Shown here piece by piece: positions 46,142 through 54,550 of a stretch of DNA of 64,000 nucleotides. The stretch is from assembly GCF_900090295.1 (NCBI RefSeq), contig NZ_LT607753.1:6014001-6078000 (forward strand), written 5' to 3'. Position 1 is the first letter of the stretch; every line of letters begins with the position of its first letter. This DNA comes from Micromonospora coxensis. GTDB taxonomy: Bacteria > Actinomycetota > Actinomycetes > Mycobacteriales > Micromonosporaceae. The notes under the pieces were generated by a model that worked only from the letters and a program-made list of their open reading frames with translations, did no database searches and was not told the DNA's origin. The position numbers were made by a program, and so were the translations under genes.

Positions 46142-46684
46142 TCAGCCGGTCAGCACCGAGCAGGCGCCGACGCCCGCGAGCAGCAGCAGCCCGAGCGCCG
46201 CCTGCAGCAGCAGCGGCGGCCCGAGATGCGACCAGACGGTCGCGGTGCGCGGTCGCAGCGGCTGGGCGGTGGTCAGGTTGACGATCCGCTCCACCTTCGG
46301 CGGCAGGTCGGGATCCTGCGGGCGCAGGGTGAGCTGCACGTGGTCGCCGGGGTGCAGGGCGCTCTGCGGCAGGTGCCCGTGCAGTTCCACCTCGTAGAGC
46401 AGGCCGGCGGCGTCGCGGACCCGCAGCGGGGTGACCAGGAACTCGGGGCCCTGCTTGAGTTCCTTCCACTTGCGCCGGGCGCCGCCTCCGCCCCCGCCGG
46501 ACGAGATCAGCGTACGCACCAGCAGCACCAGCAGACCCATCACGCTCGCGGCGGTCACCACCGCCACCAGCACCGGCTGCCCGATGCGGACCTCCCGGGG
46601 ATATCCCTCCCGCAACCGGACGACCTGCCCGGTGAGGATGCGCTGCGTCGGGCGTACGACGCGGGGCGCGAGGTCGCTGTCCAT
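46142..46684 (-). CDS. Hypothetical membrane protein with two transmembrane helices
   Basis: 180 aa. A first helix (about residues 37-61) is followed by a Gly/Arg-rich turn, a soluble beta-rich domain (FLVTPLRVRDAAGLLYEVEL, GDHVQLTLRPQDPDLP) and a C-terminal hydrophobic helix (LGPPLLLQAALGLLLLAG). The soluble part looks like a small OB or SH3-like barrel. ATG 46684 follows GGTGGTGATC. I do not recognise a family. It diverges from the baeRF-like gene at 46839. Confidence 0.5.
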   Translation of the reverse strand: MDSDLAPRVVRPTQRILTGQVVRLREGYPREVRIGQPVLVAVVTAASVMGLLVLLVRTLISSGGGGGGARRKWKELKQGPEFLVTPLRVRDAAGLLYEVELHGHLPQSALHPGDHVQLTLRPQDPDLPPKVERIVNLTTAQPLRPRTATVWSHLGPPLLLQAALGLLLLAGVGACSVLTG

Positions 46685-46838
46685 GATCACCACCGAGGGT
46701 CCGGTTCCGTGCACCGATGGTATCGGTCCTCCCGGTCGAACGACGTGAATGAACCCGCGTCACGCCCGGCGGGGCGGCGAGGTGACATCCCCGGTGGCGC
46801 GGGTAAGCGTGCGGCCGAGCTGGAAAGGGGTCTTGAGC

Positions 46839-47957
46839 ATGCAGCTGTCCTTCCTGCGCCCGCTCTACGACCGGCCCGGGCCGTGGTGCTCGGTATACCT
46901 GGACGCCTCCCGGGACACCCACGACGCGCACCCGCAGGTCGACCTGCGCTGGCGGGCCCTCAAGGGCCAGTTGCTGGAGCAGGGCGCCGACGCCGCGAGC
47001 ATCGACGCGATCGAACGGGTGGTACGCGGACACGACCCGATGCCCGGCGACTACGGCATCGCGGTCTTCGCCACCCGAGGTCACGTGGTGCTCACCGAGT
47101 ACCTGACCGCACCGCCGCTGAAGGACCTGGCCGTCTGGTCGAACCTGCCGCACACCATGCCGCTGGTCGCCCAGCGGGGCGAGCAGATCGCCTGGGTGCG
47201 GGTGCTGGCCGACCGCCGGGGCGCCGACGCGATGGCGGTCAGCGCGGGCGGGGTGCCGCGCCGGGCGCACGTGCAGGGCCGGGAGAGCTGGCAGCTGCGC
47301 CGGGTGCAGCCGGGCGGCTGGTCGCAGTCCCGCTACCAGCGTGCGGCGATGGAGGCGTGGCACCACAACGCCGGTGACGCGGCCGCCGCCACCGTCGAGC
47401 TGGCCGAGAAGGTCGGCGCCGACGTGCTCGTGGTCGCCGGTGACGTCCGGGCCACCGGCATGATCGCCGCCCAACTGCCGGAGCGCTGGCAGGACATGGT
47501 GGTGCGCACCGACGCCGGCTCGCGCAACGTCGGGGCCGACGACACCCTGATGGACGACCTGACCGTGCAGACCATCGCCGAGGTCGCCGAGCAGCGGGTC
47601 GCCGCCGCCCTGGACCGCTTCGGCATGCAGGAGGACGTCGGGGCGGGGCTGGACGCGGTGGTCGCCGCCCTGCAACGCAACCAGGTCGACACCATGCTCA
47701 TCGTCGACGACCCGTCGGCGAACGGGCAGCTCTGGATCGGCCCCGAACCGACCGACATCGCCACCGACCCGGGGCAGCTCGCGGCCGTGCGCGACCCGCA
47801 GCAGGTCCGAGCCGACGCCGCCCTGGTCCGGGCGCTGGTCGGCACCGACGCCGAGCTGGCCGTCCTCGGCCCGGACGAGGCGCCCGACCTGACCGACGGC
47901 GTCGGTGCGGTGCTGCGCTACGTCGACGCCGGGACCCCCGGCCGTGGCAATGGCTGA
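46839..47957 (+). CDS. baeRF (Vms1/eRF1-like) domain protein, Rv2629-like
   Basis: 372-aa protein of the bacterial/archaeal eRF1-like family, related to yeast Vms1 and mycobacterial Rv2629. The signature GGWSQ (159-163) followed by SRYQRAAMEAW corresponds to the catalytic loop and helix that cleave peptidyl-tRNA in Vms1. Later segments VGADVLVVAGDVRATGMIAAQLPE and VAAALQRNQVDTMLIVDD match the eRF1 domain 2-3 folds. Peptidyl-tRNA hydrolysis on stalled ribosomes is therefore a reasonable but unproven role. GAAAGGGG precedes ATG 46839. It overlaps the next gene by 8 bases. Confidence 0.75.
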   Translation: MQLSFLRPLYDRPGPWCSVYLDASRDTHDAHPQVDLRWRALKGQLLEQGADAASIDAIERVVRGHDPMPGDYGIAVFATRGHVVLTEYLTAPPLKDLAVWSNLPHTMPLVAQRGEQIAWVRVLADRRGADAMAVSAGGVPRRAHVQGRESWQLRRVQPGGWSQSRYQRAAMEAWHHNAGDAAAATVELAEKVGADVLVVAGDVRATGMIAAQLPERWQDMVVRTDAGSRNVGADDTLMDDLTVQTIAEVAEQRVAAALDRFGMQEDVGAGLDAVVAALQRNQVDTMLIVDDPSANGQLWIGPEPTDIATDPGQLAAVRDPQQVRADAALVRALVGTDAELAVLGPDEAPDLTDGVGAVLRYVDAGTPGRGNG

Positions 47958-49710
47958 CCGGACGGCGGCCGACCTGGTCGTGGACCGGCTGCGGGCCTGG
48001 CGGGTGCCCCGCGTCTTCGGCTACCCCGGGGCGGCGATCGCCCCGGTGGTCGAGGCGCTGGACGCCGCCGGGGGCGACCCGGAGTTCGTCCCGGCCCGGC
48101 ACGAGGAGAGCGCCGCCTTCATGGCGACCGGCCACGCCAAGTTCACCGGGGAGATCGGCGTCTGCCTGGCCACCCAGGGCCCCAGCGCGGTGCACCTGCT
48201 CAACGGCCTGTACGACGCCAAGCTGGACAGCAAGCCGGTGGTGGCCCTCGTCGGGGAGGACATCACCGGCCCGCTGGGCGGCGCGCACGAGGAGATCGGG
48301 CTGAGCCGCCTCTTCGGCGACGTCTGCAACCAGTTCGTCCGCTACGCCCGCTCCCCGGCGCACCTGCCGGTCCTGCTGGACCAGGCGTTCCGGACCGCCG
48401 CGGCGACCCGCAGCCCCACCTGCGTGGTGCTGCCCCGGGAGGTGCAGGAGGCCGTGGTGCCCGACCTGCAACCGCACGCGGCCGGGGTGGTGACCGCCAC
48501 GCCGGGGGAGCCGCTGGCCCGGGTGCTGCCGCACGAGGCCGACCTGGACGCCGCCGCGTCGCTGCTCACCGTGGGCCACCGGGTGGCGATCCTGGTGGGC
48601 CAGGGAGCCCGGGGCGCGGACGACGAGGTCGTCGCGCTCGCCGACCGGCTCGGCGCGGGGGTGGCCACCTCGCTGCTCGGCAAGCCGGTGCTCGACGAGC
48701 GGCTGCCCTTCCACACCGGGGTGCTGGGCGAGGTGGGCACCCCGGCGGCGGCGCAGCTGATGGGCGGGGCGGACACCCTCCTGCTGGTCGGCACGAACGA
48801 CCCGTGGACCGACTACTTCCCGATGCCGGGGCAGACCCGCACGGTGCAGATCGACATCGACGGGCGGCGGATCGGCAACCGCTACCCGGTGGACGTGCCG
48901 CTGGTCGGCGACGCCGCCGAGACGCTGCGCGCCCTGCTGGCCCGGGTCCCCGACCAGCCCAACCGGCAGTGGCGGGCCACCGTCGAGGGCTCGGTCGACC
49001 GGTGGCGCCGGCACGCCGTCGACCGGGCCGTCGCGTCGGCCGAGCCGGTGAACCCGCAGCTGGTGCTGCACGAACTCTCCGCCCGGCTGCCCCGCTGCGG
49101 CGCGGTCGCCGTCGACGTGGGGTCGGTCACCTACTGGTACGCCCGCCACCTGGAGCTGCCGCCGGGGGTGAACGCCCAGCTCTGCGGCACCCTCGGCTCG
49201 ATGGGCTGCGCCCTGCCGTACGCGGTCGCGGCCAAGCTGGCCCGGCCGCACGAGCCGGTGGTGGCGTTGGTCGGCGACGGGGCGATGCAGCTCAACGGCC
49301 TGGCGGAGTTGATCACCGTGGCGGACCGGTGGTCGGAGTGGACCGACCCGCGGCTGGTGGTGCTGGTGCTCAACAACCGTGGCCGCTCCGGCACCGGGGG
49401 CGGACGGCCGGGCGGCGACGCCTCGCCGCGCCGCCCCGACGTGCCGTACGCCGGCTGGGGTCGGCTGCTCGGTCTGCACGGCGTACGGGTGGACCGGCCG
49501 GAGCTGGTCGGGGCGGCCTGGGACGAGGCGCTCGCCGCGGACCGGCCCTGCGTGCTGGAGGCGGTGGTGGACCCGGCGGTGCCGTTGCGCCCACCGGAGC
49601 CGGCCCTGGCCGACCTGCGTGGGATCGTCGCCGACGGCGACGCGGTACGGCGGGTCCGCGACACGATGCTGCGGGCCCGCACGGCGGTGGAGGCGGAGGA
49701 CCTCGTTTAG
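47950..49710 (+). CDS. Thiamine-diphosphate-requiring enzyme (acetolactate synthase/pyruvate oxidase-like)
   Basis: 586-aa ThDP enzyme with the three-domain layout of the family: PYR domain (about 1-170) with the activating glutamate in RHEESAAFMATGHAKF, central FAD/nucleotide-like domain (190-330), and PP domain (380-560) with the GDG...NN cofactor motif (GDGAMQLNGL, LVLNNRGRSG). Acetolactate synthase, pyruvate oxidase and oxalyl-CoA decarboxylase relatives all look like this, so the reaction is open. ATG 47950 overlaps the baeRF-like gene, which ties the enzyme to a translation-rescue-like protein, an odd pairing. Confidence 0.75.
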   Translation: MADRTAADLVVDRLRAWRVPRVFGYPGAAIAPVVEALDAAGGDPEFVPARHEESAAFMATGHAKFTGEIGVCLATQGPSAVHLLNGLYDAKLDSKPVVALVGEDITGPLGGAHEEIGLSRLFGDVCNQFVRYARSPAHLPVLLDQAFRTAAATRSPTCVVLPREVQEAVVPDLQPHAAGVVTATPGEPLARVLPHEADLDAAASLLTVGHRVAILVGQGARGADDEVVALADRLGAGVATSLLGKPVLDERLPFHTGVLGEVGTPAAAQLMGGADTLLLVGTNDPWTDYFPMPGQTRTVQIDIDGRRIGNRYPVDVPLVGDAAETLRALLARVPDQPNRQWRATVEGSVDRWRRHAVDRAVASAEPVNPQLVLHELSARLPRCGAVAVDVGSVTYWYARHLELPPGVNAQLCGTLGSMGCALPYAVAAKLARPHEPVVALVGDGAMQLNGLAELITVADRWSEWTDPRLVVLVLNNRGRSGTGGGRPGGDASPRRPDVPYAGWGRLLGLHGVRVDRPELVGAAWDEALAADRPCVLEAVVDPAVPLRPPEPALADLRGIVADGDAVRRVRDTMLRARTAVEAEDLV

Positions 49711-49756
49711 CGGTACCCCGCCCGGGCATCAGAGACCAGCCGTCCCAGGAGGTCCC

Positions 49757-50809
49757 ATGTCCGATGCCGTCGACCGTCGCTACGGCCCCGCGCCACTGCC
49801 GCAGCCCCGGGGCGTGGTCTCCGCCGCGCTTGTCGACGCGCTGCGCGAGCCGCCGCACGACCTGCCGATGGACCTCGGCGCGCGGCTGGTCACCGACGAC
49901 CCGCTCGACGACGAGGACCTCCAGCTGACCCTGTTCCTCTGCTACGAGCTGCACTACCGCGGCTGGCGGGCGGTGGACGACGACTGGGAGTGGCAGCCCA
50001 CCCTGGTGGCGCTCCGGTCGGTCGCCGAGCGGGCCTTCGAGGCGGCGCTGCGCCGGCTGGTCGGCCCGCTGCCGGCGGTGCTGCCCGGCGGTGTGCCCCG
50101 GGCGCTGGCCGAGCTGGTGGCCGCCGACGACGGGCCGTCGCTCGCCGTCGCGTTGCAGCGCCGGGCCACCCTGGCGCAGTTCCGCGAGTTCGTCGCCCAC
50201 CGGTCGATCTACCACCTGCGCGAGGCCGACCCGCACAGCTGGGGGCTGCCCCGGCTCGGCGGGCCGGCGAAGGCCGCCCTGGTGGAGATCCAGATGGACG
50301 AGTACGGCAACGGCCGGCTGGACCGGATGCACGCCGAGCTGTTCCGCGCCACCCTCGGCCGGCTGGGCCTGGACACCGGGTACGCCGCCCACCTGGACCT
50401 GGTCCCGGCGGTCACCCTGGCCACGAACAACCTGATCTCGCTGTTCGGGCTGCGCCGACGGCTGCGCGGCGCGCTCCTGGGCCACCTCGCCGCCTTCGAG
50501 ATGACCTCGTCGCTGCCGAACCGCCGCTACGGCAACGGCCTGCGCCGGCTCGGCCTGGACGAGGTCGCCACCCGCTTCTACGACGAGCACGTCGAGGCCG
50601 ACGCGGTGCACGAGCAGATCGCCGCGTACGACCTGTGCGGCGGGCTGGTGCGCGCGGAGCCCGGGCTCACCGCCGACGTGCTGTTCGGCGCGGCCGCCGC
50701 GCTGGCGGTGGACCGGCTCTTCGCGGCGCACCTGCTCGACAGCTGGGCCGCCGGCCGCTCCTCCCTGCGCCCCGCCCCCGCCCCACTCGCCGTACCCACC
50801 GCCGCCTGA
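49757..50809 (+). CDS. Iron-containing redox enzyme, haem-oxygenase-like fold
   Basis: 350-aa all-helical protein of the haem-oxygenase-like diiron/oxidase family (iron-containing redox enzyme). The conserved EIQMDEYGNGRLDRMHAELF segment (around residue 178) supplies Glu, Asp and His metal ligands, with LTLFLCYELHYRGW and FYDEHVEADAVHEQIAAYDL giving the other Glu/His residues. AGGAGG sits 6 bases before ATG 49757, one of the best ribosome sites in the window. It follows the ThDP gene by 46 bases and faces a CDGSH iron-sulfur gene, a frequent partner of this family. Confidence 0.8.
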   Translation: MSDAVDRRYGPAPLPQPRGVVSAALVDALREPPHDLPMDLGARLVTDDPLDDEDLQLTLFLCYELHYRGWRAVDDDWEWQPTLVALRSVAERAFEAALRRLVGPLPAVLPGGVPRALAELVAADDGPSLAVALQRRATLAQFREFVAHRSIYHLREADPHSWGLPRLGGPAKAALVEIQMDEYGNGRLDRMHAELFRATLGRLGLDTGYAAHLDLVPAVTLATNNLISLFGLRRRLRGALLGHLAAFEMTSSLPNRRYGNGLRRLGLDEVATRFYDEHVEADAVHEQIAAYDLCGGLVRAEPGLTADVLFGAAAALAVDRLFAAHLLDSWAAGRSSLRPAPAPLAVPTAA

Positions 50810-50879
50810 CCCCCGGCCTCACCGCAGCACTCGGTGGCCCCGCCGCCTCCCGCCCCCGGCTGCCGGACTCCGACGCCGG

Positions 50880-50941
50880 CGGTGATCAAGAGGTTCGCGT
50901 AGCGATCCGACCCGAAGACGTGCCCGAACCTCTTGATCACC
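50880..50941. repeat. Long-arm inverted repeat (possible interspersed element or terminator)
   Basis: An 18-bp arm beginning CGGTGATCAAGAGGTTCG (50880-50897) is repeated inverted at 50925-50941/42, separated by 27 bases. It lies between convergent stops at 50809 and 50980. Only one copy is in the window. The long loop is unusual for a simple terminator, and the sequence looks like the small palindromic intergenic elements scattered in Micromonospora-type genomes; that comparison is from memory. Confidence 0.55.
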
Positions 50942-50979
50942 GGCGTGCTCGTCAGGTGGCCGGGGCGGGGTGGGGGGAG

Positions 50980-51195
50980 TCAGCCGGCACGGAAGTTCAC
51001 CGCCTTGTGGGTGCCGTCGCAGAACGGCTTCAGCGCCGACTTGCCGCACCGGCACAGGGCGACCGTGCCCCGCCGCGTGTCGATCGCCCGCCCGTCCGGG
51101 GTGACCAGGGCGAAGTCGCCCCGGACCAGCAGTGGGCCGTCCGGGTAGGGGGTGATGATGGCCGCCGCGTCGGCGGTGGGGTCCTCGGCGCTCAT
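50980..51195 (-). CDS. CDGSH iron-sulfur domain protein
   Basis: 71-aa protein with a CDGSH-type [2Fe-2S] site: CRCGKSALKPFCDGTH, giving three cysteines and one histidine, with Thr in place of Ser in the CDGSH box. Small bacterial CDGSH proteins act in iron-sulfur or electron-transfer chemistry. It converges with the haem-oxygenase-like gene, and the two families are commonly neighbours, so a shared iron-related job is likely. No membrane anchor. Confidence 0.85.
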   Translation of the reverse strand: MSAEDPTADAAAIITPYPDGPLLVRGDFALVTPDGRAIDTRRGTVALCRCGKSALKPFCDGTHKAVNFRAG

Positions 51196-51386
51196 GCGTC
51201 GGATGTGCCCGTGCCGGTCCCGCCGAAACTCCCGCGCGCAGCCGTCCCGCCTGGGCGGTCCCGTCCCGGGCGGACCGCGACCGGCGTACCGCCACCGACC
51301 CGGTGATTGCCCCCAATGCCCCGTTTAGACCCCATCGGTACGGGAAGCCGGGCCGCGTGGTGAGCGATCGAGGCAAGGTGGGGCCG

Positions 51387-52799
51387 GTGCCCGAGGTGCA
51401 GAAGGGGCTCGTGGCCGAGGGCGCGGGTCTGGCCGGCGACCGGGTGGTGGCGGCGGGCAGCACCGCACGGGTGCTGGTGGCCGCCGCCGCCCGGGCGTTG
51501 CGCGGCGCCGACTGCGCCGACCTCGGCCAGCCGACCCCGCTGTCCCGGTTCACCGCCGCGCCCGAGGTGGTGCGCCGCGCCGCCGCCGCCCGGGCCGCCG
51601 GACGGGTCGCGCTCACCCCGGAGCAGACCGCCGAGGTGGAGGCCGAACGGGTGGCCCGGTGGATCGTCGACCAGTACCCCCGCCGGCGCTACCCGGGCGT
51701 GGTCGTGGGCTCGCCGCACGCCGCCGCGGTGCACCTGGCGGTCGCGCTCGGCGTACCGTGGCTGCCCGCCGGCTTCGAGATGAGCGCGCACTGGACCCGG
51801 GGGTCGGTGGACCGCCCCCGGGCCGCCCTCGACCACGGCGCGGCGCTCGCCGCCCGGCTGCTGGCCGGCAACCCCGATCTGCACGTACGGCAGGTGCACT
51901 GCCCGGCGAGCCGGGGCGCGCTGGCCGGGGCGACCGTGTCGCTGCTGGCCCGGTGGCGGGCCCTGCCGGCGGCGTACGCCCGGTTCCTGGGCGACCGGCT
52001 GCTGCCCGGCGCCCCGGTGCTGGTGGTCCGTGACGCGCGGACCTGGCCGGTGCTCGACGAGGGCCGGGGGCACAGCTTCCAGCTCGGCTGCCCGTCCAGC
52101 GGGCTGGAGCCGGTGGACTTCCACCCGGATTCGCCCGCCCTGCGCCAGCTGCTCCGCGCCGCCGGTGGCGACGGCGCCCACTGGGAGCCACCGGAGGTCT
52201 CCGCCGCCGGGGAGCACGCCGAGCACGGCGTCGAGCCGGGCTTCGCCGAGGCGGCCCGGCGCTGGGCGGGGCGCCACGGCCACGACCTGCACGAGGTGCA
52301 CGTCCCGCACCCGGCCGCGCTGAGCGCCGCCGTCGCCGACCTCTACCGGCGCTGGCTGCGGCGGGCCGGCAAGACCGGTGACCGGTTGGTGGTCGAGTGC
52401 GGGCGGTTGTTCGACCCGTGGCAGGTGGTGCGCGCGGGGCTGGTGCCCTACTGGTGCGAGAACGCCACCCGGCGCAGCGTCGAGGCGGCGGAGTGGTGGC
52501 TCGCCGGCAGCGAGCCGTTCAGCTCGGTGGACGTGCTGCCGGAGTCGCCCGGCATGCGTACCCCGGCGCTGGCCGGACTGCCGCAGTGGCTCGCCGTGGC
52601 CGCGTTCGGCCGTCGCCGCCGGGCCCTGGACCGGACCGCCGCCCGCGGCTACCCGGTCGCCACCGTCCCCACCCGCCGGGCCACCGAGGTGCTCCGCAAC
52701 CAGCCGTACGACCTGCCGGTCCCGCCGCCGCTGACCGCCGCCGAGGCCGTCGCCGCGCTGCGGGACGGTGGCGCCCCGCTCGGGCTGGCCGTGACCTGA
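51387..52799 (+). CDS. Protein of unknown function (conserved-looking, 470 aa)
   Basis: About 470 residues without a family I can name. It has no membrane segment or signal peptide. Visible landmarks are VVVGSPHAAAVHLAVALGVP, FEMSAHWTRGSVDRPRAAL, LVVRDARTWPVLDEGRGHSF, LPYW-like aromatic clusters (LVPYWCENATRRSV) and GYPVATVPTRRATEVLRN. Rossmann-like alternation in the first half suggests a nucleotide- or sugar-binding enzyme. GTG 51387 is preferred because AAGGTGG lies 5 bases upstream; GTG 51357/51360 and an ATT-rich upstream frame are alternatives. It runs in line before the sigma-factor gene and diverges from the CDGSH gene. Confidence 0.55.
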   Translation: MPEVQKGLVAEGAGLAGDRVVAAGSTARVLVAAAARALRGADCADLGQPTPLSRFTAAPEVVRRAAAARAAGRVALTPEQTAEVEAERVARWIVDQYPRRRYPGVVVGSPHAAAVHLAVALGVPWLPAGFEMSAHWTRGSVDRPRAALDHGAALAARLLAGNPDLHVRQVHCPASRGALAGATVSLLARWRALPAAYARFLGDRLLPGAPVLVVRDARTWPVLDEGRGHSFQLGCPSSGLEPVDFHPDSPALRQLLRAAGGDGAHWEPPEVSAAGEHAEHGVEPGFAEAARRWAGRHGHDLHEVHVPHPAALSAAVADLYRRWLRRAGKTGDRLVVECGRLFDPWQVVRAGLVPYWCENATRRSVEAAEWWLAGSEPFSSVDVLPESPGMRTPALAGLPQWLAVAAFGRRRRALDRTAARGYPVATVPTRRATEVLRNQPYDLPVPPPLTAAEAVAALRDGGAPLGLAVT

Positions 52800-52883
52800 C
52801 CGGGCGGAAACCGGACGCCGGGCGGGCCAGCACCCGACCCGGCGGCCCGAGCTGCCGAAACATCCTCGCGAACCCCGGGTCCC

Positions 52884-52910
52884 GTGATTGAGTACCTACG
52901 GAGCGGGAAC
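52884..52910 (+). promoter_or_regulatory. Possible group-3 (SigB/SigF-type) promoter before the sigma-factor gene
   Basis: GTGATT (52884-52889), 15 bases, then GGGAAC (52905-52910) approximates the GNNT-N14-16-GGG pattern of stress-sigma promoters. It lies 170 bases upstream of ATG 53079 and could be autoregulatory. The match is partial. Confidence 0.25.
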
Positions 52911-53078
52911 ACCGCTCGCTGCGACGGCCTGACATGCCGTGCGGCGCGCTCTCTGCCGCTCCCGCGCGTCCGGTGACACCGGCGCGTCACGTGACCCAAC
53001 TTCCGGCCCGGTGCGTGGCCCGACCACGCGCACGACCGGCTCCGATCCGGGCGGGGGACCTTCCTGAGGGAGGCGCGG

Positions 53079-54227
53079 ATGTTCGGACAGACCACCACGA
53101 CCACGACCACGGCACCGCCGACCAACGAGCGCGGCCTGGAGGACCTGGACGCCGCCGCGCTGGCGTACGCGGCGCGGATCGAGGGACTGCCGCCCGAGCG
53201 GCGGCAGGAGGCACGCGACGACCTGGTCCGGTTCGCCCTGCCCTTCGCCGGCCGGCTGGCCCGCCGGTACCGGGGACGGGGTGAGCCGCTGGAGGACCTG
53301 GAGCAGGTGGCCCGGCTCGGCCTGGTCAACGCCGTCGACCGGTACGACCCGGAGCGGGGCTCGTTCACCGCGTACGCCGCCATCACCATCGTCGGCGAGA
53401 TCAAGCGGCACTTCCGCGACCGCACCTGGGGCGTGCACGTGCCCCGCCGGCTGCGCGACCTGATCCTGGAGGTCGGGCAGGCCACCGCGGCGCTGACCAG
53501 CGAGCTGTCCCGGGCGCCCAGCGTGGCGGAGCTGGCCGCGCGGCTGGAGACCCCCGAGGAGGAGATCCTCGCCGCGCTGGAGTCGGCCGCCGGCTACAGC
53601 CCGGCCTCGCTGAACGCGCCGGTCGGCGGGGAGAGCTCCGCCGAGTTCGGCGACCTCGTCGGCGAGTCGGACAACGCCCTGGAGTCGGTGGACGACCGGG
53701 TGACGGTCAGCGGGCTGCTGCACCGCCTGCCCTGGCGCGAGCGGCGCATCCTGGCCATGCGCTTCTACGGCAACCAGACCCAGGCGGAGATCGCGGCCCG
53801 GTTCGGCATCTCGCAGATGCACGTCTCCCGGCTGCTGTCCCGCGCGCTGACCTGGCTGCGCCAGGCCATGCTGGCCGACGCCCCGCCGCCCTGGCAGAAC
53901 GGCGTCGCCGAGTCCGAGACCGGGCGCAACCGGATCGCCCTCAAGCGCACCGGCGACCGGGTGGTGGTGGAGATCGGCGGCGAGATCGACCGGGACGGCG
54001 CCGACCAGCTGCGCCGGGTGATGCTGGAGGCGGTCACCGGCCGGCCCCGTGAGGTCGTGGTCGACCTGGACGGTGCCGGTGGGGTCGACGCCGGTGGGAT
54101 CGCGGCGCTGATGGCCGGCCGGGACGCCGCCGCCCGCACCGGCGTCCCGCTGCGGCTGACCCGGGTGCAGCCCGCGGTACGCCGCTCGCTGGCGGCGGCC
54201 GGCCTGCCGGCCACCGTCGAAGCCTGA
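53079..54227 (+). CDS. SigB/SigF-type sigma factor fused to a C-terminal STAS domain
   Basis: 382 aa. Sigma-70 region 2 (about 45-115, with EDLEQVARLGLVNAVDRYD and FTAYAAITIVGEIKRHFRD), region 3 (125-195) and region 4 (208-262, with NQTQAEIAARFGISQMHVSRLL) are complete and of the SigB/SigF/SigG group. After a short linker, residues 283-381 form a STAS domain (RVVVEIGGEIDRDGADQL, EVVVDLDGAGGVDAGGIAAL). The phospho-acceptor position of DS[ST]G reads DAGG (337-340), so the STAS part cannot be switched by serine phosphorylation. A sigma factor carrying its own antagonist-like domain is unusual. The N-terminus has a Thr run. A terminator hairpin follows. Confidence 0.85.
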   Translation: MFGQTTTTTTTAPPTNERGLEDLDAAALAYAARIEGLPPERRQEARDDLVRFALPFAGRLARRYRGRGEPLEDLEQVARLGLVNAVDRYDPERGSFTAYAAITIVGEIKRHFRDRTWGVHVPRRLRDLILEVGQATAALTSELSRAPSVAELAARLETPEEEILAALESAAGYSPASLNAPVGGESSAEFGDLVGESDNALESVDDRVTVSGLLHRLPWRERRILAMRFYGNQTQAEIAARFGISQMHVSRLLSRALTWLRQAMLADAPPPWQNGVAESETGRNRIALKRTGDRVVVEIGGEIDRDGADQLRRVMLEAVTGRPREVVVDLDGAGGVDAGGIAALMAGRDAAARTGVPLRLTRVQPAVRRSLAAAGLPATVEA

Positions 54228-54550
54228 CCGCTGCGTGGCCCGACCCCGGCGCGGCCCGCCCGCGCCGGGGTCGGACCGCACCCGTCACGCCGACGCGGGC
54301 CCCCACATCCGCCCTCGCCCGGAAGGCCGGGCCGTGGACCGGCTGTGCGATCAGGTCGGTAGCCGGCCACCACCGGCGCCGCCGGTCCGGGCCGAACCCG
54401 CAGGGGCGGGGTGGTCGGGCCGTCTCACCTGGTCCGACCGACGGTGGCTGCCGCGACGAGCGCGCCGACCGGCCACGGGCCGAGGGCGACCGTGCCGAAC
54501 CCGACAGGTGGACGGGCCGCAACCGAGCGGCGTCGCCGGTCGTGTCCCGC
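54228..54550. other. Non-coding gap between convergent genes
   Basis: 323 bp between the sigma-factor stop and the ctaD stop. Apart from the hairpin at 54241-54273 it holds no gene, repeat or site that I can support. Confidence 0.4.
54241..54273 (+). terminator. 14-bp perfect hairpin after the sigma-factor gene
   Basis: CGACCCCGGCGCGG (54241-54254) pairs with its complement (54260-54273) across a CCCGC loop; one more outer base pair can form. It begins 13 bases after the stop codon. Confidence 0.7.

Noticed and set aside
45243..47675. An 810-residue minus-strand frame joining the dehalogenase-like hydrolase to upstream sequence
   Set aside because: Only the last 289 residues are protein-like; the rest is antisense to the baeRF-like gene and another minus-strand gene in a different frame.
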